64,000 bases of DNA from positions 496,001-560,000 of the forward strand of contig VTTJ01000001.1 in assembly GCA_008364785.1 (NCBI GenBank). Direction: 5' to 3'. The DNA comes from Bacillus sp. BGMRC 2118 (GTDB taxonomy: Bacteria > Bacillota > Bacilli > Bacillales > SA4). Numbering within the stretch: position 1 is the first letter of the stretch; each line of letters begins with the position of its first letter. Shown here piece by piece: positions 17,860-27,251 of this stretch. The notes beneath the pieces were generated by a model. It saw only the letters and a program-made list of their open reading frames with translations, ran no database searches and was not told the DNA's origin. A program made the translations under genes and the position numbers.

Positions 17860-18657
17860 CTATTCCATTATATTTTCTAATCCATAAACTAATAAATCTA
17901 TTTTCATTACGGTTTCTACAGCAAGCTTGACACCGGACATAAAGGAAGCACGATTATATGAATCATGTCTAATGGTAAGTGCTTGTCCGTCTCCCCCAAA
18001 TAAAACCTCTTGGTGAGCAACAAGGCCTGGCAAACGTACACTATGTAGACGAATACCTTCAAAGTCCGCACCTCTGGCCCCTTTAATGTGCTCCACTTCT
18101 TCTGGATGACCTTGCTTCTTAGGCTCTCTTACTGCAGCAATCATCTCTGCTGTCTTAATTCCAGTTCCACTAGGGGCATCGAGTTTTTGGTCATGATGAA
18201 GTTCGATAATTTCAACATCTTGAAAGTACTTTGCAGCCATTTGAGAGAATTTCATCATTAACACTGCACCAATTGCAAAGTTGGGTGCTATAATAGCCCC
18301 AATTCCTTTATCCTGAGCTAATTGCTGTAGCTCTTCAAGATCTTCAGTTGTAAATCCAGTGGTCCCCACAACAGGTCTTACCCCATACTCTAACGCTAAT
18401 TTCGTATGTCTTCTACCAATTTCCGGTGTAGTTAAATCTACAAGGACATCCGGCTTTTCTGTTTGCATGCATTCTTCAAAATTAGTATAAATTGTTGCGT
18501 TGATATTTGGTAATCCTTCGACTTCTGATATCATTTTACCACCGTTTACCCGGTCAATTGCACCTACTAATTCAAAGTGAGGTGTGTTATGTATAAGCAG
18601 AAGTGCTTCTTTTCCCATTCTTCCTCTAGGGCCAGCAAGTGCTATTTTAATTTTCAT
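17860..18657 (-). CDS. dapB: 4-hydroxy-tetrahydrodipicolinate reductase
   Basis: NAD(P)H-dependent step of the diaminopimelate/lysine pathway, supplying cell wall, lysine and spore dipicolinate. 265 aa. The Rossmann motif is [13 protein letters not shown], then [19 protein letters not shown], and the substrate motif [12 protein letters not shown]. The start is ATG 18657, 17 nt after the ypjD stop with an AGGAGA ribosome site; the longer in-frame start lies inside ypjD. Confidence 0.95.
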   Translation of the reverse strand: MKIKIALAGPRGRMGKEALLLIHNTPHFELVGAIDRVNGGKMISEVEGLPNINATIYTNFEECMQTEKPDVLVDLTTPEIGRRHTKLALEYGVRPVVGTTGFTTEDLEELQQLAQDKGIGAIIAPNFAIGAVLMMKFSQMAAKYFQDVEIIELHHDQKLDAPSGTGIKTAEMIAAVREPKKQGHPEEVEHIKGARGADFEGIRLHSVRLPGLVAHQEVLFGGDGQALTIRHDSYNRASFMSGVKLAVETVMKIDLLVYGLENIME

Positions 18658-18674
18658 TTTTTCATACTCTCCTA

Positions 18675-19001
18675 TCACTCGTCTATTTTTGTCCAACGGT
18701 CCTTATCACGTGTTTTAAATTTATCCATAACAAGGTTGTGCGATTCTTCTAAATCAATATGTAAAGAATTTGCTAAACACGTTAATACAAATAACATATC
18801 ACCAATTTCTTGTTCCATAGATTTAGTTTCTTCAGAAGATTTCTTCGGCTTTTCTCCATAATAATGATTTACTTCACGAGCCAACTCACCAAGCTCTTCT
18901 GTTAATCGTGCTAGCATTGCCAATGGACTAAAGTACCCTTCTTTAAATTGTCCAATATATTCATCTACTTCTTTTTGAATTTCTTGCAATGATTTAGGCA
19001 T
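18675..19001 (-). CDS. ypjD: MazG-type nucleotide pyrophosphohydrolase YpjD
   Basis: Small all-alpha NTP pyrophosphohydrolase of 108 aa. The MazG metal motif is visible as [15 protein letters not shown] (ExxE) followed by [16 protein letters not shown] (ExxD). It probably cleaves non-canonical or excess nucleoside triphosphates; the exact substrate is not readable. First gene of the operon running through dapB, mgsA, bshB1, bshA, cca and birA, and divergent from ypjC. Confidence 0.92.
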   Translation of the reverse strand: MPKSLQEIQKEVDEYIGQFKEGYFSPLAMLARLTEELGELAREVNHYYGEKPKKSSEETKSMEQEIGDMLFVLTCLANSLHIDLEESHNLVMDKFKTRDKDRWTKIDE

Positions 19002-19062
19002 TTTTTGTTCACCTCTTATTTTTCTTCTTCCATGTTAGCTAAAATAGTGGAGTTTGACAAAT

Positions 19063-19092
19063 ATTATAATTAGATAGAAAGTGAATTGTTCA
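19063..19092 (-). promoter_or_regulatory. Promoter candidate for the ypjD operon
   Basis: Minus strand: TGAACA (19087-19092), 18-nt spacer, perfect TATAAT (19063-19068), about 60 nt before ypjD. Its -35 overlaps the -35 of the divergent ypjC promoter. Confidence 0.5.
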
Positions 19093-19114
19093 TACTTTCA
19101 TTATCGGATATAAT
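19086..19114 (+). promoter_or_regulatory. Promoter candidate for ypjC
   Basis: TTGTTC (19086-19091), 17-nt spacer, perfect TATAAT (19109-19114). This places transcription start near 19121, which excludes the in-frame TTG at 19114 as start codon. Confidence 0.5.
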
Positions 19115-19161
19115 TGGAATTTGTGAGTATATATTTTACAGGAAAAGGAGGACACAAGAAT

Positions 19162-20031
19162 TTGCTTGCGAATATACGAATTATAAATATCTTTTTCATC
19201 CTTTTAGGAGCTGCTATTTTTTCTTTTGGTCTCGTTAACTTTAATATGCAATTCCACCTTGCAGAGGGTGGTTTTACCGGAATTACATTATTACTTTTTT
19301 TCTTGTTTAAATTAGATCCTGCTCTTACCAACTTATTGTTAAACATTCCGTTATTTTTTATAGGATGGAAAATACTCGGTCGTGTTTCATTTATCTACAC
19401 AATGATTGGTACATTTAGTGTTTCCGGATTTTTATGGATATTTCAACGGTTTCCGATCGAGCTTGACCTCCAAAATGATCTACTATTAGTAGCGTTATTT
19501 GCAGGGCTATGTATCGGTGTTGGCCTAGGTATTATATTCCGTTATGGTGGCACTACAGGTGGAGTTGATATTATTGCGCGCTTAACGCATAAATACCTCG
19601 GCTGGAGTATGGGAAAAACAATGTTTTTATTTGATGTATTTGTTATTACATTATCTGTCGTTACATACCTATCCTTACAAAAAGGAATGTATACATTAGT
19701 TGCTGTATTTGTTGGGGCAAAGCTCATCGACTTTATGCAAGAAGGAGCCTACTCCGGAAAAGGAGCAATGATCATCTCAGAAAAGAATGGTGAAATTGCT
19801 GATAAGATTCTAATAGAGATGGAACGTGGGGTTACCATACTTAAAGGCATGGGCTCATACTCAAAATTGGACAAAGAAGTATTATATTGCGTAGTTGGGC
19901 GTAATGAAATCGTGAAGTTGAAAAATATTGTAACTGTTGTTGACCCGCACGCATTTGTTTCAGTATTAGACGTACATGACGTTATGGGTGAAGGATTTAC
20001 ACTGGATGAAAATAAGAAGCCGTTGCAATAA
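19162..20031 (+). CDS. ypjC: YitT-family membrane protein YpjC
   Basis: A 289-aa member of the YitT/DUF2179 family: about five hydrophobic segments (LLGAAIFSFGLVNF, ITLLLFFLF, LLLVALFAGLCIGVGLGIIF, FLFDVFVITLSVVTYL and others), a GGTTGGVDIIARL motif, and a C-terminal soluble DUF2179 domain (KGAMIISEKNGEIADKI...). Family function is not settled. I choose TTG 19162 (MLANIRI) because AAAGGAGG lies 9 nt upstream; the extended frame begins at the -10 box. It is transcribed alone, opposite to its neighbours, and ends at a bidirectional terminator. Confidence 0.88.
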   Translation: MLANIRIINIFFILLGAAIFSFGLVNFNMQFHLAEGGFTGITLLLFFLFKLDPALTNLLLNIPLFFIGWKILGRVSFIYTMIGTFSVSGFLWIFQRFPIELDLQNDLLLVALFAGLCIGVGLGIIFRYGGTTGGVDIIARLTHKYLGWSMGKTMFLFDVFVITLSVVTYLSLQKGMYTLVAVFVGAKLIDFMQEGAYSGKGAMIISEKNGEIADKILIEMERGVTILKGMGSYSKLDKEVLYCVVGRNEIVKLKNIVTVVDPHAFVSVLDVHDVMGEGFTLDENKKPLQ

Positions 20032-20082
20032 CAAATTAGTTTTATGATGGTTTCAACAAACTAACAGTAAACACCTCATAAA

Positions 20083-20114
20083 AAAATCCTACTTGGATTC
20101 CCAAGTAGGATTTT
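20083..20114. terminator. Bidirectional terminator, ypjC / YugP-like gene
   Basis: TCCTACTTGG-ATTC-CCAAGTAGGA with A-tract before and TTTT after on either strand, between convergent genes. Confidence 0.85.
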
Positions 20115-20118
20115 AATT

Positions 20119-20793
20119 TTAGTCTTCGCTTGTCATACCAGTATAAATAAGAACTAATCTTACTAATTCTAGAACAGCAACTAACGCAGCAGCTACATAT
20201 GTTAAGGCAGCAGCGTTTAATACTTTTCTCGTTTCACGTTCTTCATCGTTTCGAATAATACCAGCTGATACAATCTCATTCATAGCACGGTTTGAAGCAT
20301 CAAATTCAACTGGCAGAGTTACAATTTGGAACAATACAGCCGCTGACATAAACGCGATACCTAAAAGAACCAAACCGCTCATACTTGCAAAAAATCCGAT
20401 TAATATCAGAATCCACGAAAAATTTGAGCCAATGTTTGCTACAGGAACTAATGCGTGCCTAAAGCGCAAGAACGCATAATCTTGCTGATCTTGAATTGCG
20501 TGCCCAACTTCGTGAGCAGCTACCGCAGCCCCTGCAATTGAATTACCGAAGTAGTTGTTTGTTGATAACCTTACTGTCTTAGAGCGTGGGTCGTAGTGGT
20601 CAGTTAAAACTCCTCGAGTTTCTTCAACACCTACATGGTATAATCCGTTATCATCAAGTATTTTACGGGCAACTTGAGCACCTGTCATACCAGATGAAGT
20701 CGCAACTTGAGAGTATTTCTTATAGGCGCTTTTCACTTTCATTTGTGCGATTAAAGGAATTGCAATAATAAGAACAAAATAAATTAGGAACAT
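20119..20793 (-). CDS. Zinc metallopeptidase, YugP family
   Basis: A 224-aa membrane metallopeptidase: N-terminal membrane segment (FLIYFVLIIAIPLIAQ), the zinc motif HEVGH in AAHEVGHAIQDQQDYAF, then three further hydrophobic segments and VEFDASNRAMNEI, with a late Glu in the third-ligand region. This is the DUF2268-unrelated YugP/PF04298 type; substrates are unknown. The start is ATG 20793. B. subtilis keeps yugP elsewhere, so its position between ypjC and ypjB is a lineage difference. A TTGACA-17-TACAAT promoter precedes it. Confidence 0.88.
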   Translation of the reverse strand: MFLIYFVLIIAIPLIAQMKVKSAYKKYSQVATSSGMTGAQVARKILDDNGLYHVGVEETRGVLTDHYDPRSKTVRLSTNNYFGNSIAGAAVAAHEVGHAIQDQQDYAFLRFRHALVPVANIGSNFSWILILIGFFASMSGLVLLGIAFMSAAVLFQIVTLPVEFDASNRAMNEIVSAGIIRNDEERETRKVLNAAALTYVAAALVAVLELVRLVLIYTGMTSED

Positions 20794-20832
20794 TACTTCC
20801 CTTCCTTCCATAGAAGCTATTTACATACCTAT

Positions 20833-20861
20833 ATTGTAAGCAAGGTACAATAGCGTGTCAA
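20833..20861 (-). promoter_or_regulatory. SigA-type promoter of the YugP-like gene
   Basis: Minus strand: perfect TTGACA (20856-20861), 17-nt spacer, TACAAT (20833-20838). The -35 overlaps the ypjB stop codon. Confidence 0.75.
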
Positions 20862-21667
20862 TCATTTAGCCTTCGTCTGGCTGCTTGCTTTTCCTTGTCA
20901 CCTTTATACTTTCTCCAGCCAACGTAAGATAATGTAAGAATAATAATACTTCCTGTAGATATCATTACCCAAATAAGTGATGGGTCTGCATCATCTTCCT
21001 TCATCTGTTTAAACATTTTCAAAAGCTCTTCTTCCATTGTCTCCATATGTTGTATACGTGAATCGTGCTGTAAAAACTCATCACGATACTCATCGAGAAA
21101 CGTCACGAAACTATCAATTTTTTCTGCTTGAGCTACTTCCAGATCTAACAATATACTTGGGTGAATCACCTCATATTTTGTTATGAACTGATTTAACCGT
21201 ATTTGGAACGATTCATTATCTTTACTCATAACCGACTCTTTCATCGATTGAAAAGTTGTCATGACGGAATACTCCATTTCCGCCCATAATGGCTGATATT
21301 CAGAATTCACAGCATCAACAACTAAACGGAATTTTGTTACAGCTTGTACTCGCTCCTCATGAGATGCTGATGAAGAGGTTAAAGCTACATTAGCATCTTC
21401 ATATGTAGTTGTAAGTAACCTTATTTCGTCCATTGAAAATGACTTTTCTTGTATAATTTCATTGGAAAATTTATCAGAGAAATATGTAAGAAGTTTTTTT
21501 GCTTCTTCATACTTTTGATGTTTCACTAGTTGCAGAGCCTGATCCGAGATACTATCTAGTTTTTTCCAGCTATCTGTATGTTTTGAAGTATGATCTGCAT
21601 ACCCAATTATTGGGATAAAACTTAATAGAACAATTGTTACGATAATGATCCATTTAAATCTACTCAT
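20858..21667 (-). CDS. ypjB: Sporulation-associated membrane protein YpjB
   Basis: A 269-aa protein with an N-terminal signal/anchor (about 5-22), a long helical extracytoplasmic part with repeated Glu/Lys-rich helices, and a C-terminal membrane segment (about 229-249, LIWVMISTGSIIILTLSYVGW) followed by a basic tail KGDKEKQAARRR. This is the layout of YpjB, a Bacillus protein linked to sporulation in family annotations. It lies between ypjA and the YugP-like gene. Confidence 0.85.
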   Translation of the reverse strand: MSRFKWIIIVTIVLLSFIPIIGYADHTSKHTDSWKKLDSISDQALQLVKHQKYEEAKKLLTYFSDKFSNEIIQEKSFSMDEIRLLTTTYEDANVALTSSSASHEERVQAVTKFRLVVDAVNSEYQPLWAEMEYSVMTTFQSMKESVMSKDNESFQIRLNQFITKYEVIHPSILLDLEVAQAEKIDSFVTFLDEYRDEFLQHDSRIQHMETMEEELLKMFKQMKEDDADPSLIWVMISTGSIIILTLSYVGWRKYKGDKEKQAARRRLND

Positions 21668-21725
21668 ACTTGTCCCTCCCCTATTACTACTAAAGTGTAT
21701 GAATAGGTGGACAAGAGTAGACCAT

Positions 21726-22316
21726 TTACAAACTTAATTGTGTTCTATTTTTTCGAATACATAACCAATATGTTAAGAAGATGGAAACTATACTTAACCA
21801 GAATGTAAAATATCCGATGTACGGTATATATTCATCCAAGCTATACCTAGGATACATAAAGAAAACGTAATCGATAATATCATTATGTAAAGTCCAAAAA
21901 GCAGCGACAATGAGATGCCACCCTTTTATTCGATAGTAAGGCGCAAATAATAGACCCTGCACAGCCATTGCTCCATGAGAAACTATGAGCATGTATCCTT
22001 GCCATGAGAGAGATCCGTGAACAGATAACACCATTATATTCATGACAATGGCCCAAACTCCATATTTAAATAAGGTAACAATAGCCAGAGCTTCTAGGAG
22101 TGGCCAATTCGTTCTTAATAGAAATGCGATTAATACAAAAACGAAAAACAGGCTAGCTGTAGGACTGTCAGGTACAAATATTAAAAAGATTGAAGGCGTA
22201 TCAGCTAACTGCCACCCATACCAATCATACCCATAAACTGTACCAGCAACATTCACAAGCAGCAAAACCCATAACATTGATTTTCTAGTAAGTAAGTGTT
22301 GAAATATTCTTAGCAA
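21726..22316 (-). CDS. ypjA: YpjA, DUF1405 membrane protein
   Basis: About 196 aa with five or six hydrophobic segments (MLWVLLLVNVAGTVYGYDWY, IFLIFVPDSPTASLFFVFVLIAFL, ALAIVTLFKYGVWAIV and others). The SPTASLFF and KYGVWA motifs are typical of the DUF1405 family. No catalytic motif is seen and function is unknown. I place the start at TTG 22316, 9 nt after GGAGG (GTGGAGGGAG); the in-frame ATG at 22352 has no site and would put the ribosome site inside the coding region. It follows qcrC, as in B. subtilis. Confidence 0.85.
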   Translation of the reverse strand: MLRIFQHLLTRKSMLWVLLLVNVAGTVYGYDWYGWQLADTPSIFLIFVPDSPTASLFFVFVLIAFLLRTNWPLLEALAIVTLFKYGVWAIVMNIMVLSVHGSLSWQGYMLIVSHGAMAVQGLLFAPYYRIKGWHLIVAAFWTLHNDIIDYVFFMYPRYSLDEYIPYIGYFTFWLSIVSIFLTYWLCIRKNRTQLSL

Positions 22317-22384
22317 AATCTGACTCCCTCCACGATAAAGAAGTTTAGACATTCTATTGTATTATACATCATTTTATAGATACT

Positions 22385-22410
22385 AAAAAAGCTGACGAAA
22401 TCGTCAGCTT
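22385..22410 (-). terminator. Terminator of the qcr operon
   Basis: GCTGACGA and TCGTCAGC form an 8-bp stem followed on the minus strand by TTTTTTAG, just after the qcrC stop. Confidence 0.85.
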
Positions 22411-22417
22411 TCAATTA

Positions 22418-23206
22418 TTATTCTTCAGTGCCTTCTGCAGCATCTTCGTTACCAATGTTTGCAACGAATTCAGCTAGCTTTTGTAATTCTTCATCAGTAC
22501 CTTTGAAGATTCCAGCAGGCATATCTCCTTGACCATTCACAGCGATATCTGCAATTTCTTCTGGAGTCATACCAATATCAATTAAGCTTGGTCCATTCCC
22601 TCCAGTTAATTGAGCACCATGACAAGAAAGACATGTATTAGCTTCCATGATTTTATATCCTTCAGCTTCCACATCAATTGGAACTTCTTCTACAATTTTA
22701 CCTTGCTGTGCAGCTGCTTCCCAGTCATGAGTAACAACAGATTCCCACGTTAAGAAAATTGTAGCCGCAACACCTAATAGCATCATACCTACAGCAATTG
22801 GACGCTTTGCAGGGCGACGCTCTGGTCCGCGATCCAAAAATGGTGCTAATAATAGAGCTCCGAATGCTAAACCTGGCATAACCATAGCACCAATTACAGT
22901 GTAAGGACCAGCAGCAAACTCATACTTTAGTAATTGATATAAGAATAAGAAATACCAGTCCGGTAATGGAATGTATGCTGTGTCTGTTGGATCAGCTACA
23001 CGTTCTAATGGTGAATGGTGTGCAACTGTTAAACATAAGAAAGCAATTAAGAATACAGAACCTACAAGCCACTCCTTTAATAAGAAGTTTGGCCAGAATG
23101 CCTCAGTTTTCCCTGGATACTCTGAGTAATCTTTTGGTATATTCGGCTTACGTTCAGCAGGAACACGCGAATCACCAACAAATTTCATACCTTTTCCACG
23201 ATGCAT
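22418..23206 (-). CDS. qcrC: Menaquinol:cytochrome c reductase, cytochrome b/c subunit QcrC
   Basis: Subunit fusing the last three helices of cytochrome b (subunit IV) to a membrane-attached cytochrome c domain; 262 aa. Membrane segments are near 46-62, 117-133 and 150-168. The C-terminal haem c site is CLSCH in NTCLSCHGAQL with a later Met ligand candidate (DMPAG). The N-terminus MHRGKGMKFVGDSR matches the Bacillus protein. It completes qcrABC, which moves electrons from menaquinol to cytochrome c while releasing protons outside. Confidence 0.96.
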   Translation of the reverse strand: MHRGKGMKFVGDSRVPAERKPNIPKDYSEYPGKTEAFWPNFLLKEWLVGSVFLIAFLCLTVAHHSPLERVADPTDTAYIPLPDWYFLFLYQLLKYEFAAGPYTVIGAMVMPGLAFGALLLAPFLDRGPERRPAKRPIAVGMMLLGVAATIFLTWESVVTHDWEAAAQQGKIVEEVPIDVEAEGYKIMEANTCLSCHGAQLTGGNGPSLIDIGMTPEEIADIAVNGQGDMPAGIFKGTDEELQKLAEFVANIGNEDAAEGTEE

Positions 23207-23327
23207 TCATTTCCCCTCCTTTTGTAGAGTGGAAAAAAATCTGTGAAAGAATAACCAAACAAGTGTGTTTTCATTTCTCTCTCAAATTTTTTTCGATATT
23301 TAATTTTCAATTTCAAAGATTTGTTTC

Positions 23328-24002
23328 TTACAACGGTCCAGAAATACCTTGCTTACGAATCATCATAAAGTGAGCTGCCATTAAACCAAATAATGCAGCA
23401 GGTAAGAAGAATACATGGATAGCAAAGAAACGTGTTAACGTTTGTGCACCAACGATTTCAGGGTGACCCGCTAATAATGTTTTAATTCCCGTACCGATAA
23501 ATGGTACCGCTTCTGCGATTTGAAGACCAACTTTTGTTGCGAATAACGCCTTCATATCCCATGGTAATAGGTAACCAGTAAAGCCAAGTCCTAACATTAC
23601 GAAAAAGATTAGAACTCCAACAATCCAGTTTAATTCACGTGGCTTCTTATATGCTCCTTGGAAAAACACACGAAGCGTATGTAAGAACATCATAACAATG
23701 ACCAAACTTGCTCCCCAGTGATGCATTCCACGAACAATAACACCAAACGCTACTTCATTTTGCAAATAATAAACTGATTCCCAAGCATTTTTGATATCTG
23801 GAACATAATACATCGTTAAGAACATTCCAGATAAAATTTGAATTACTGTTACAAAGAATGTTAATCCTCCAAAACAGTATACAAAGGCAGAGAAATGGTG
23901 TGCAGGGTTAACGTGTTCCGGAACTTCATGGTCCGCAATATCACGCCACAACGGCGTAATATCTAAACGTTCATCTACCCAATCATAAATTTTGTTTAAC
24001 AT
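23328..24002 (-). CDS. qcrB: Menaquinol:cytochrome c reductase, cytochrome b subunit QcrB
   Basis: Cytochrome b6-type subunit of 224 aa with four transmembrane helices and the bis-histidine haem sites: HHFSAFVYCFGG and RGMHHWGASLVIVMMFLHTLRVF in the second helix, with further histidines near ALTRFFAIHVFFLP. It lies 3 nt after qcrA and 121 nt before qcrC. Confidence 0.96.
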   Translation of the reverse strand: MLNKIYDWVDERLDITPLWRDIADHEVPEHVNPAHHFSAFVYCFGGLTFFVTVIQILSGMFLTMYYVPDIKNAWESVYYLQNEVAFGVIVRGMHHWGASLVIVMMFLHTLRVFFQGAYKKPRELNWIVGVLIFFVMLGLGFTGYLLPWDMKALFATKVGLQIAEAVPFIGTGIKTLLAGHPEIVGAQTLTRFFAIHVFFLPAALFGLMAAHFMMIRKQGISGPL

Positions 24003-24005
24003 GTA

Positions 24006-24512
24006 TTACGCCTCCCCTCTTGGCTTAGCTTTACCTAAGTATAGTTTACCGTCTTTCACTTCTGAAACAAACACATCTAGTGGAGCTAGAGGTGGAGTTC
24101 CAGGAACGTTCATTCCATCCTTTTCATATCTACCATAGTGACATGGACAGAAAAACTGGTTTGGATTTGCTGGATCTGAATTCCAGTTAACTGTACAACC
24201 TAAATGTTTACATACAGGTGAAAGAGCAATAATCTTTTCGCCCTCTTTATACACCCAAGCAGATTTCGGTTCTTCAGATTTGTACCAAGCATCAACTTGG
24301 TCAATCTTAAAGTCAAATCTCTTTGGTTCTGCAGTAATGTCAGCTACATCTGCAACAGCAACTAAATCTGTTTCAGCTTGCGGACGTAAAACAGGATCCA
24401 ACGCAAATCGAACCATTGGCATAAGCATTCCTGCCGCCATAAATCCACCAACACCAGTAAGGGTATAGTTTAAGAATTGACGTCTTGAAACCCGATGTTT
24501 TTTCTCACTCAT
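24006..24512 (-). CDS. qcrA: Menaquinol:cytochrome c reductase, Rieske iron-sulfur subunit QcrA
   Basis: Rieske protein of 168 aa. The N-terminus has a twin-arginine export motif (SRRQFLNYT) and a membrane anchor. The [2Fe-2S] boxes are CKHLGC (C-x-H-x-x-C) and CPCHYG (C-x-x-H). I start at ATG 24512 (MSEKKHRV), 7 nt after AGGGGGGA; the upstream extension has no site. First gene of qcrABC. Confidence 0.95.
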   Translation of the reverse strand: MSEKKHRVSRRQFLNYTLTGVGGFMAAGMLMPMVRFALDPVLRPQAETDLVAVADVADITAEPKRFDFKIDQVDAWYKSEEPKSAWVYKEGEKIIALSPVCKHLGCTVNWNSDPANPNQFFCPCHYGRYEKDGMNVPGTPPLAPLDVFVSEVKDGKLYLGKAKPRGEA

Positions 24513-24656
24513 CATTTTCCCCCCTCTATACGAAGCTAAGTCCGTTCGGACATACTTTAACACTTATAAAACTAGGACATACTCATATTATATCAATATC
24601 CTTTTAAGGTCAATATTATCATTTTCATATTCACAATTAGATATGTATAAATTTTG

Positions 24657-25118
24657 CTAATTTCTCCAAGCTTTAAACAATAATGGCACTAATACCTGTA
24701 CCTGGTCAGTCATAATTTGTTGCTTAAGATTACCATCCACATGCTCCAATGGAATAGGAGAAAGCCATATTAATGAGGATTCTAGTTCCTGTTCATATCT
24801 TTGCCAAACTGCATCGCTAGTTAGGAAAATAACATGCTTAAAACCCTTCGCAGTCGCAAGCCTCTTCCAATCTTTTAATCTTCCGAGTTCATTCGATACA
24901 TCTTCATCTTCACTTAAATATGTAATAGGCGGGAATAGGAACATTCGTCCTTTAAATTGTCGTTCAATTTCATTACTTAATATTGTAATGAACTCACCCT
25001 CAAGCACTTTATTTTTCATTTCTGCGGAAAAATCAACTGGAATAAGAGGGATAATCGCTGTATCAACATATTGTTTAGACTGGATGTATAGGTCAATATC
25101 TGTCGTCATCCACTTCAT
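24657..25118 (-). CDS. ypiF: YpiF, DUF2487 protein
   Basis: A soluble 153-aa protein beginning MKWMTTDIDLYIQSKQYVDTAIIPL, the characteristic DUF2487 start, with FLFPPITYL and a C-terminal LVPLLFKAWRN. Function is unknown. It sits immediately upstream of qcrABC, as in B. subtilis, and may share its transcript (about 145-nt gap with no clear terminator). A link to respiratory complex assembly would be inference from position only. Confidence 0.87.
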   Translation of the reverse strand: MKWMTTDIDLYIQSKQYVDTAIIPLIPVDFSAEMKNKVLEGEFITILSNEIERQFKGRMFLFPPITYLSEDEDVSNELGRLKDWKRLATAKGFKHVIFLTSDAVWQRYEQELESSLIWLSPIPLEHVDGNLKQQIMTDQVQVLVPLLFKAWRN

Positions 25119-25325
25119 TTAATTCACCTCCAATACTACCATTACCATTAAACCATATTCATTTTTTCATTTCACCTTCTAGAATACAATCTAAACTTGA
25201 TTTTCAATCCGTATTATTCATATTGTTCACAAAATGTTCTTTTTTGAGACGAAGCTATAGTAAATCAGTATCTTGCTTTATTCATTCTTCACAAAAATGT
25301 AAATATAATATGCTTCTAGAAACAA

Positions 25326-25375
25326 AAAAAACACTCTATACCGATATCCCATTTGGGTATCGAAAATAGAGTATT
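25326..25375 (-). terminator. Terminator of ypiA-ypiB
   Basis: Long hairpin ACTCTAT...GATACCC-AAA-TGGGATATC...ATAGAGT, followed on the minus strand by TTTTTTTT. It touches the ypiB stop. Confidence 0.8.
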
Positions 25376-25913
25376 ATTGCAGTCTATTTAATTGCTTGGT
25401 TAATTGTAAGAATGCGTCATGATCATGATTATCCAATGCATCATCAATTGATTTCATGAGTTTCTCTCGTTGAAATGAATAGATGGACTCAACGAGAAAC
25501 TTCTCTGCCAGTTCCTTGTCTTTTTCGCTAATCTGAAGATGTTTCGGCATAAATGGATTGTCCTCTAACACTAGTACATAGTTTGATGAATGATAAGATT
25601 CACGGAAGTTGAGCTGAATATAAATATCTTCATCCCGATTTAATCGTATATCGTGGAACGACTTTTCCGCATCTGTCGTCATAACGTTTTCTTTATAGAA
25701 TCGAAATGGTACATCATCAACACAATGAGTGGACATGATTATTCCCTTTGGGCAATATTGAGCCTGCTCGACGAAGTGAACTTTCTTCATCAATTGATCG
25801 TGACTCATTAAGTAATTTAAGATCCATACACATTCTCTTCTTTTTAATTGATAATTATTTAAAAACCAACGCACAAACTCTTTCTTTTCGTTAACAGATA
25901 CAGGGGATGCCAT
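25374..25913 (-). CDS. ypiB: YpiB, UPF0302 family (ReoY homologue)
   Basis: A 179-aa UPF0302 protein: [26 protein letters not shown] is the family signature. The Listeria homologue ReoY controls ClpCP-dependent turnover of MurA, the first peptidoglycan-precursor enzyme, so a wall-synthesis regulatory role is likely but inferred. The start is ATG 25913 with GAGGAGGG upstream, rather than the in-frame ATG at 25961. It lies 40 nt after ypiA. Confidence 0.9.
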   Translation of the reverse strand: MASPVSVNEKKEFVRWFLNNYQLKRRECVWILNYLMSHDQLMKKVHFVEQAQYCPKGIIMSTHCVDDVPFRFYKENVMTTDAEKSFHDIRLNRDEDIYIQLNFRESYHSSNYVLVLEDNPFMPKHLQISEKDKELAEKFLVESIYSFQREKLMKSIDDALDNHDHDAFLQLTKQLNRLQ

Positions 25914-25953
25914 TTGTTTTCCCTCCTCTGTGCTTTTAAGATGAAGATAATCA

Positions 25954-27213
25954 TTATTCATTTTCTAATTGGATAACAGCTTCTTCAATGTCAATTCTTG
26001 TTGGGTCAATGGTAAGAATTTCTTTAAATATTTTTACCGCAACGTCACGCTGTCCCTCTTCAATTAAGAACTGTGCATATTCTTCTAGAAAATCCGGTTG
26101 ATCCTTAAAAAAAGTATATGCGGCATGATATTGGTTTAATGCATCAGAATATTCTTCAACTTCTCTTTTAGCTGTTGCTAAATCCCAAATCATCTGTGGA
26201 TCTTCATCACCATTTTCCATCGCCTTTTCAATAAAAGGAATGACCTTCTCATAATTACCTTCATTCATATATAGACGTGATAATAAAAATCCTGCTTCAA
26301 CTGATTCATGATCAAGCTTTATAGCTGTTTCAAGTAATTCCTTTGCTCTTGTTGGATCATGCAATTTAACTGCAAGTTTACTGCCATATATATATAATTC
26401 TTTGTTATACTCGTCAATTTTCAAGCCTTCATTTACAACTTCATTTGCTTCATGTAAGAGCTCTTCCGCTTCATAAGCCTTCGCTAATACAATATATAAT
26501 GGACTATATGATGGGTCCATGTCTTTAAGCTGTATTAACTTGTGTATAGCTGTTTTGTATTGTTCTGCCTGATAGGCTGCACATGCATAACCAAACAAGC
26601 TATCAATTTCAACCTTGTCTTCAAGTCCTGCTTCATAATGAGTAAAAGCCTCTTCGAATAACCCACTTGCAGCATAAGACTCAGCCAATCTAAGATCGAC
26701 ATTAATATCCCCTACTACGTCCTGAGTAGCTAAGACAGATTTATAATAAGGAATACTGTTCTTGTATTGTCCTCTTCCTGAATAAAATTCACCTAGGGCA
26801 AAAGCAATAATTGTATTTTCCGGAAGTATTTCCTTTGCTTGTAGTAATTTTTGCTCTGCTACTTCGTCTAATCCTTGCATTTGATATAAATCACCAAGTA
26901 GAAGCAATGCCCTTGGATATTCAGAATCTGTTTTATCTACTGTATCCAGCAAAGTAATTGCCTGTTCTTCTTCGTCTAAATCAATTAGAATCTCAGCCAA
27001 CAATAAAATCAATTCACTTTCGCCTGGATATTGCACGAGTAGCTTACGCAATAATTCCTTTGCCTCATCTAAAAATCCATATTGATAATACGTTTCTGCG
27101 ATACTGAATAATTCGTCGTCGTTTGCTTTTGGTATATAGCTTGCTAGCTCGGATAAGCCTTTTTCCACATCGCCGTTTTCTATTAAGTCTATTGCTGCGT
27201 ATATTGATTTCAT
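25954..27213 (-). CDS. ypiA: TPR-repeat protein YpiA
   Basis: A 419-aa protein made almost wholly of tetratricopeptide repeats (about 10-11 units of 34 residues, for example [36 protein letters not shown] and [12 protein letters not shown]). It is soluble with no signal peptide, so it is a protein-interaction scaffold. It pairs with ypiB in a conserved operon. The homologue next to reoY is tied to the same MurA-stability pathway in Listeria; this is extrapolated. Confidence 0.92.
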   Translation of the reverse strand: MKSIYAAIDLIENGDVEKGLSELASYIPKANDDELFSIAETYYQYGFLDEAKELLRKLLVQYPGESELILLLAEILIDLDEEEQAITLLDTVDKTDSEYPRALLLLGDLYQMQGLDEVAEQKLLQAKEILPENTIIAFALGEFYSGRGQYKNSIPYYKSVLATQDVVGDINVDLRLAESYAASGLFEEAFTHYEAGLEDKVEIDSLFGYACAAYQAEQYKTAIHKLIQLKDMDPSYSPLYIVLAKAYEAEELLHEANEVVNEGLKIDEYNKELYIYGSKLAVKLHDPTRAKELLETAIKLDHESVEAGFLLSRLYMNEGNYEKVIPFIEKAMENGDEDPQMIWDLATAKREVEEYSDALNQYHAAYTFFKDQPDFLEEYAQFLIEEGQRDVAVKIFKEILTIDPTRIDIEEAVIQLENE

Positions 27214-27251
27214 AATACTCCCCTATTTCGCTCTTAATCTGATACGTTTCG

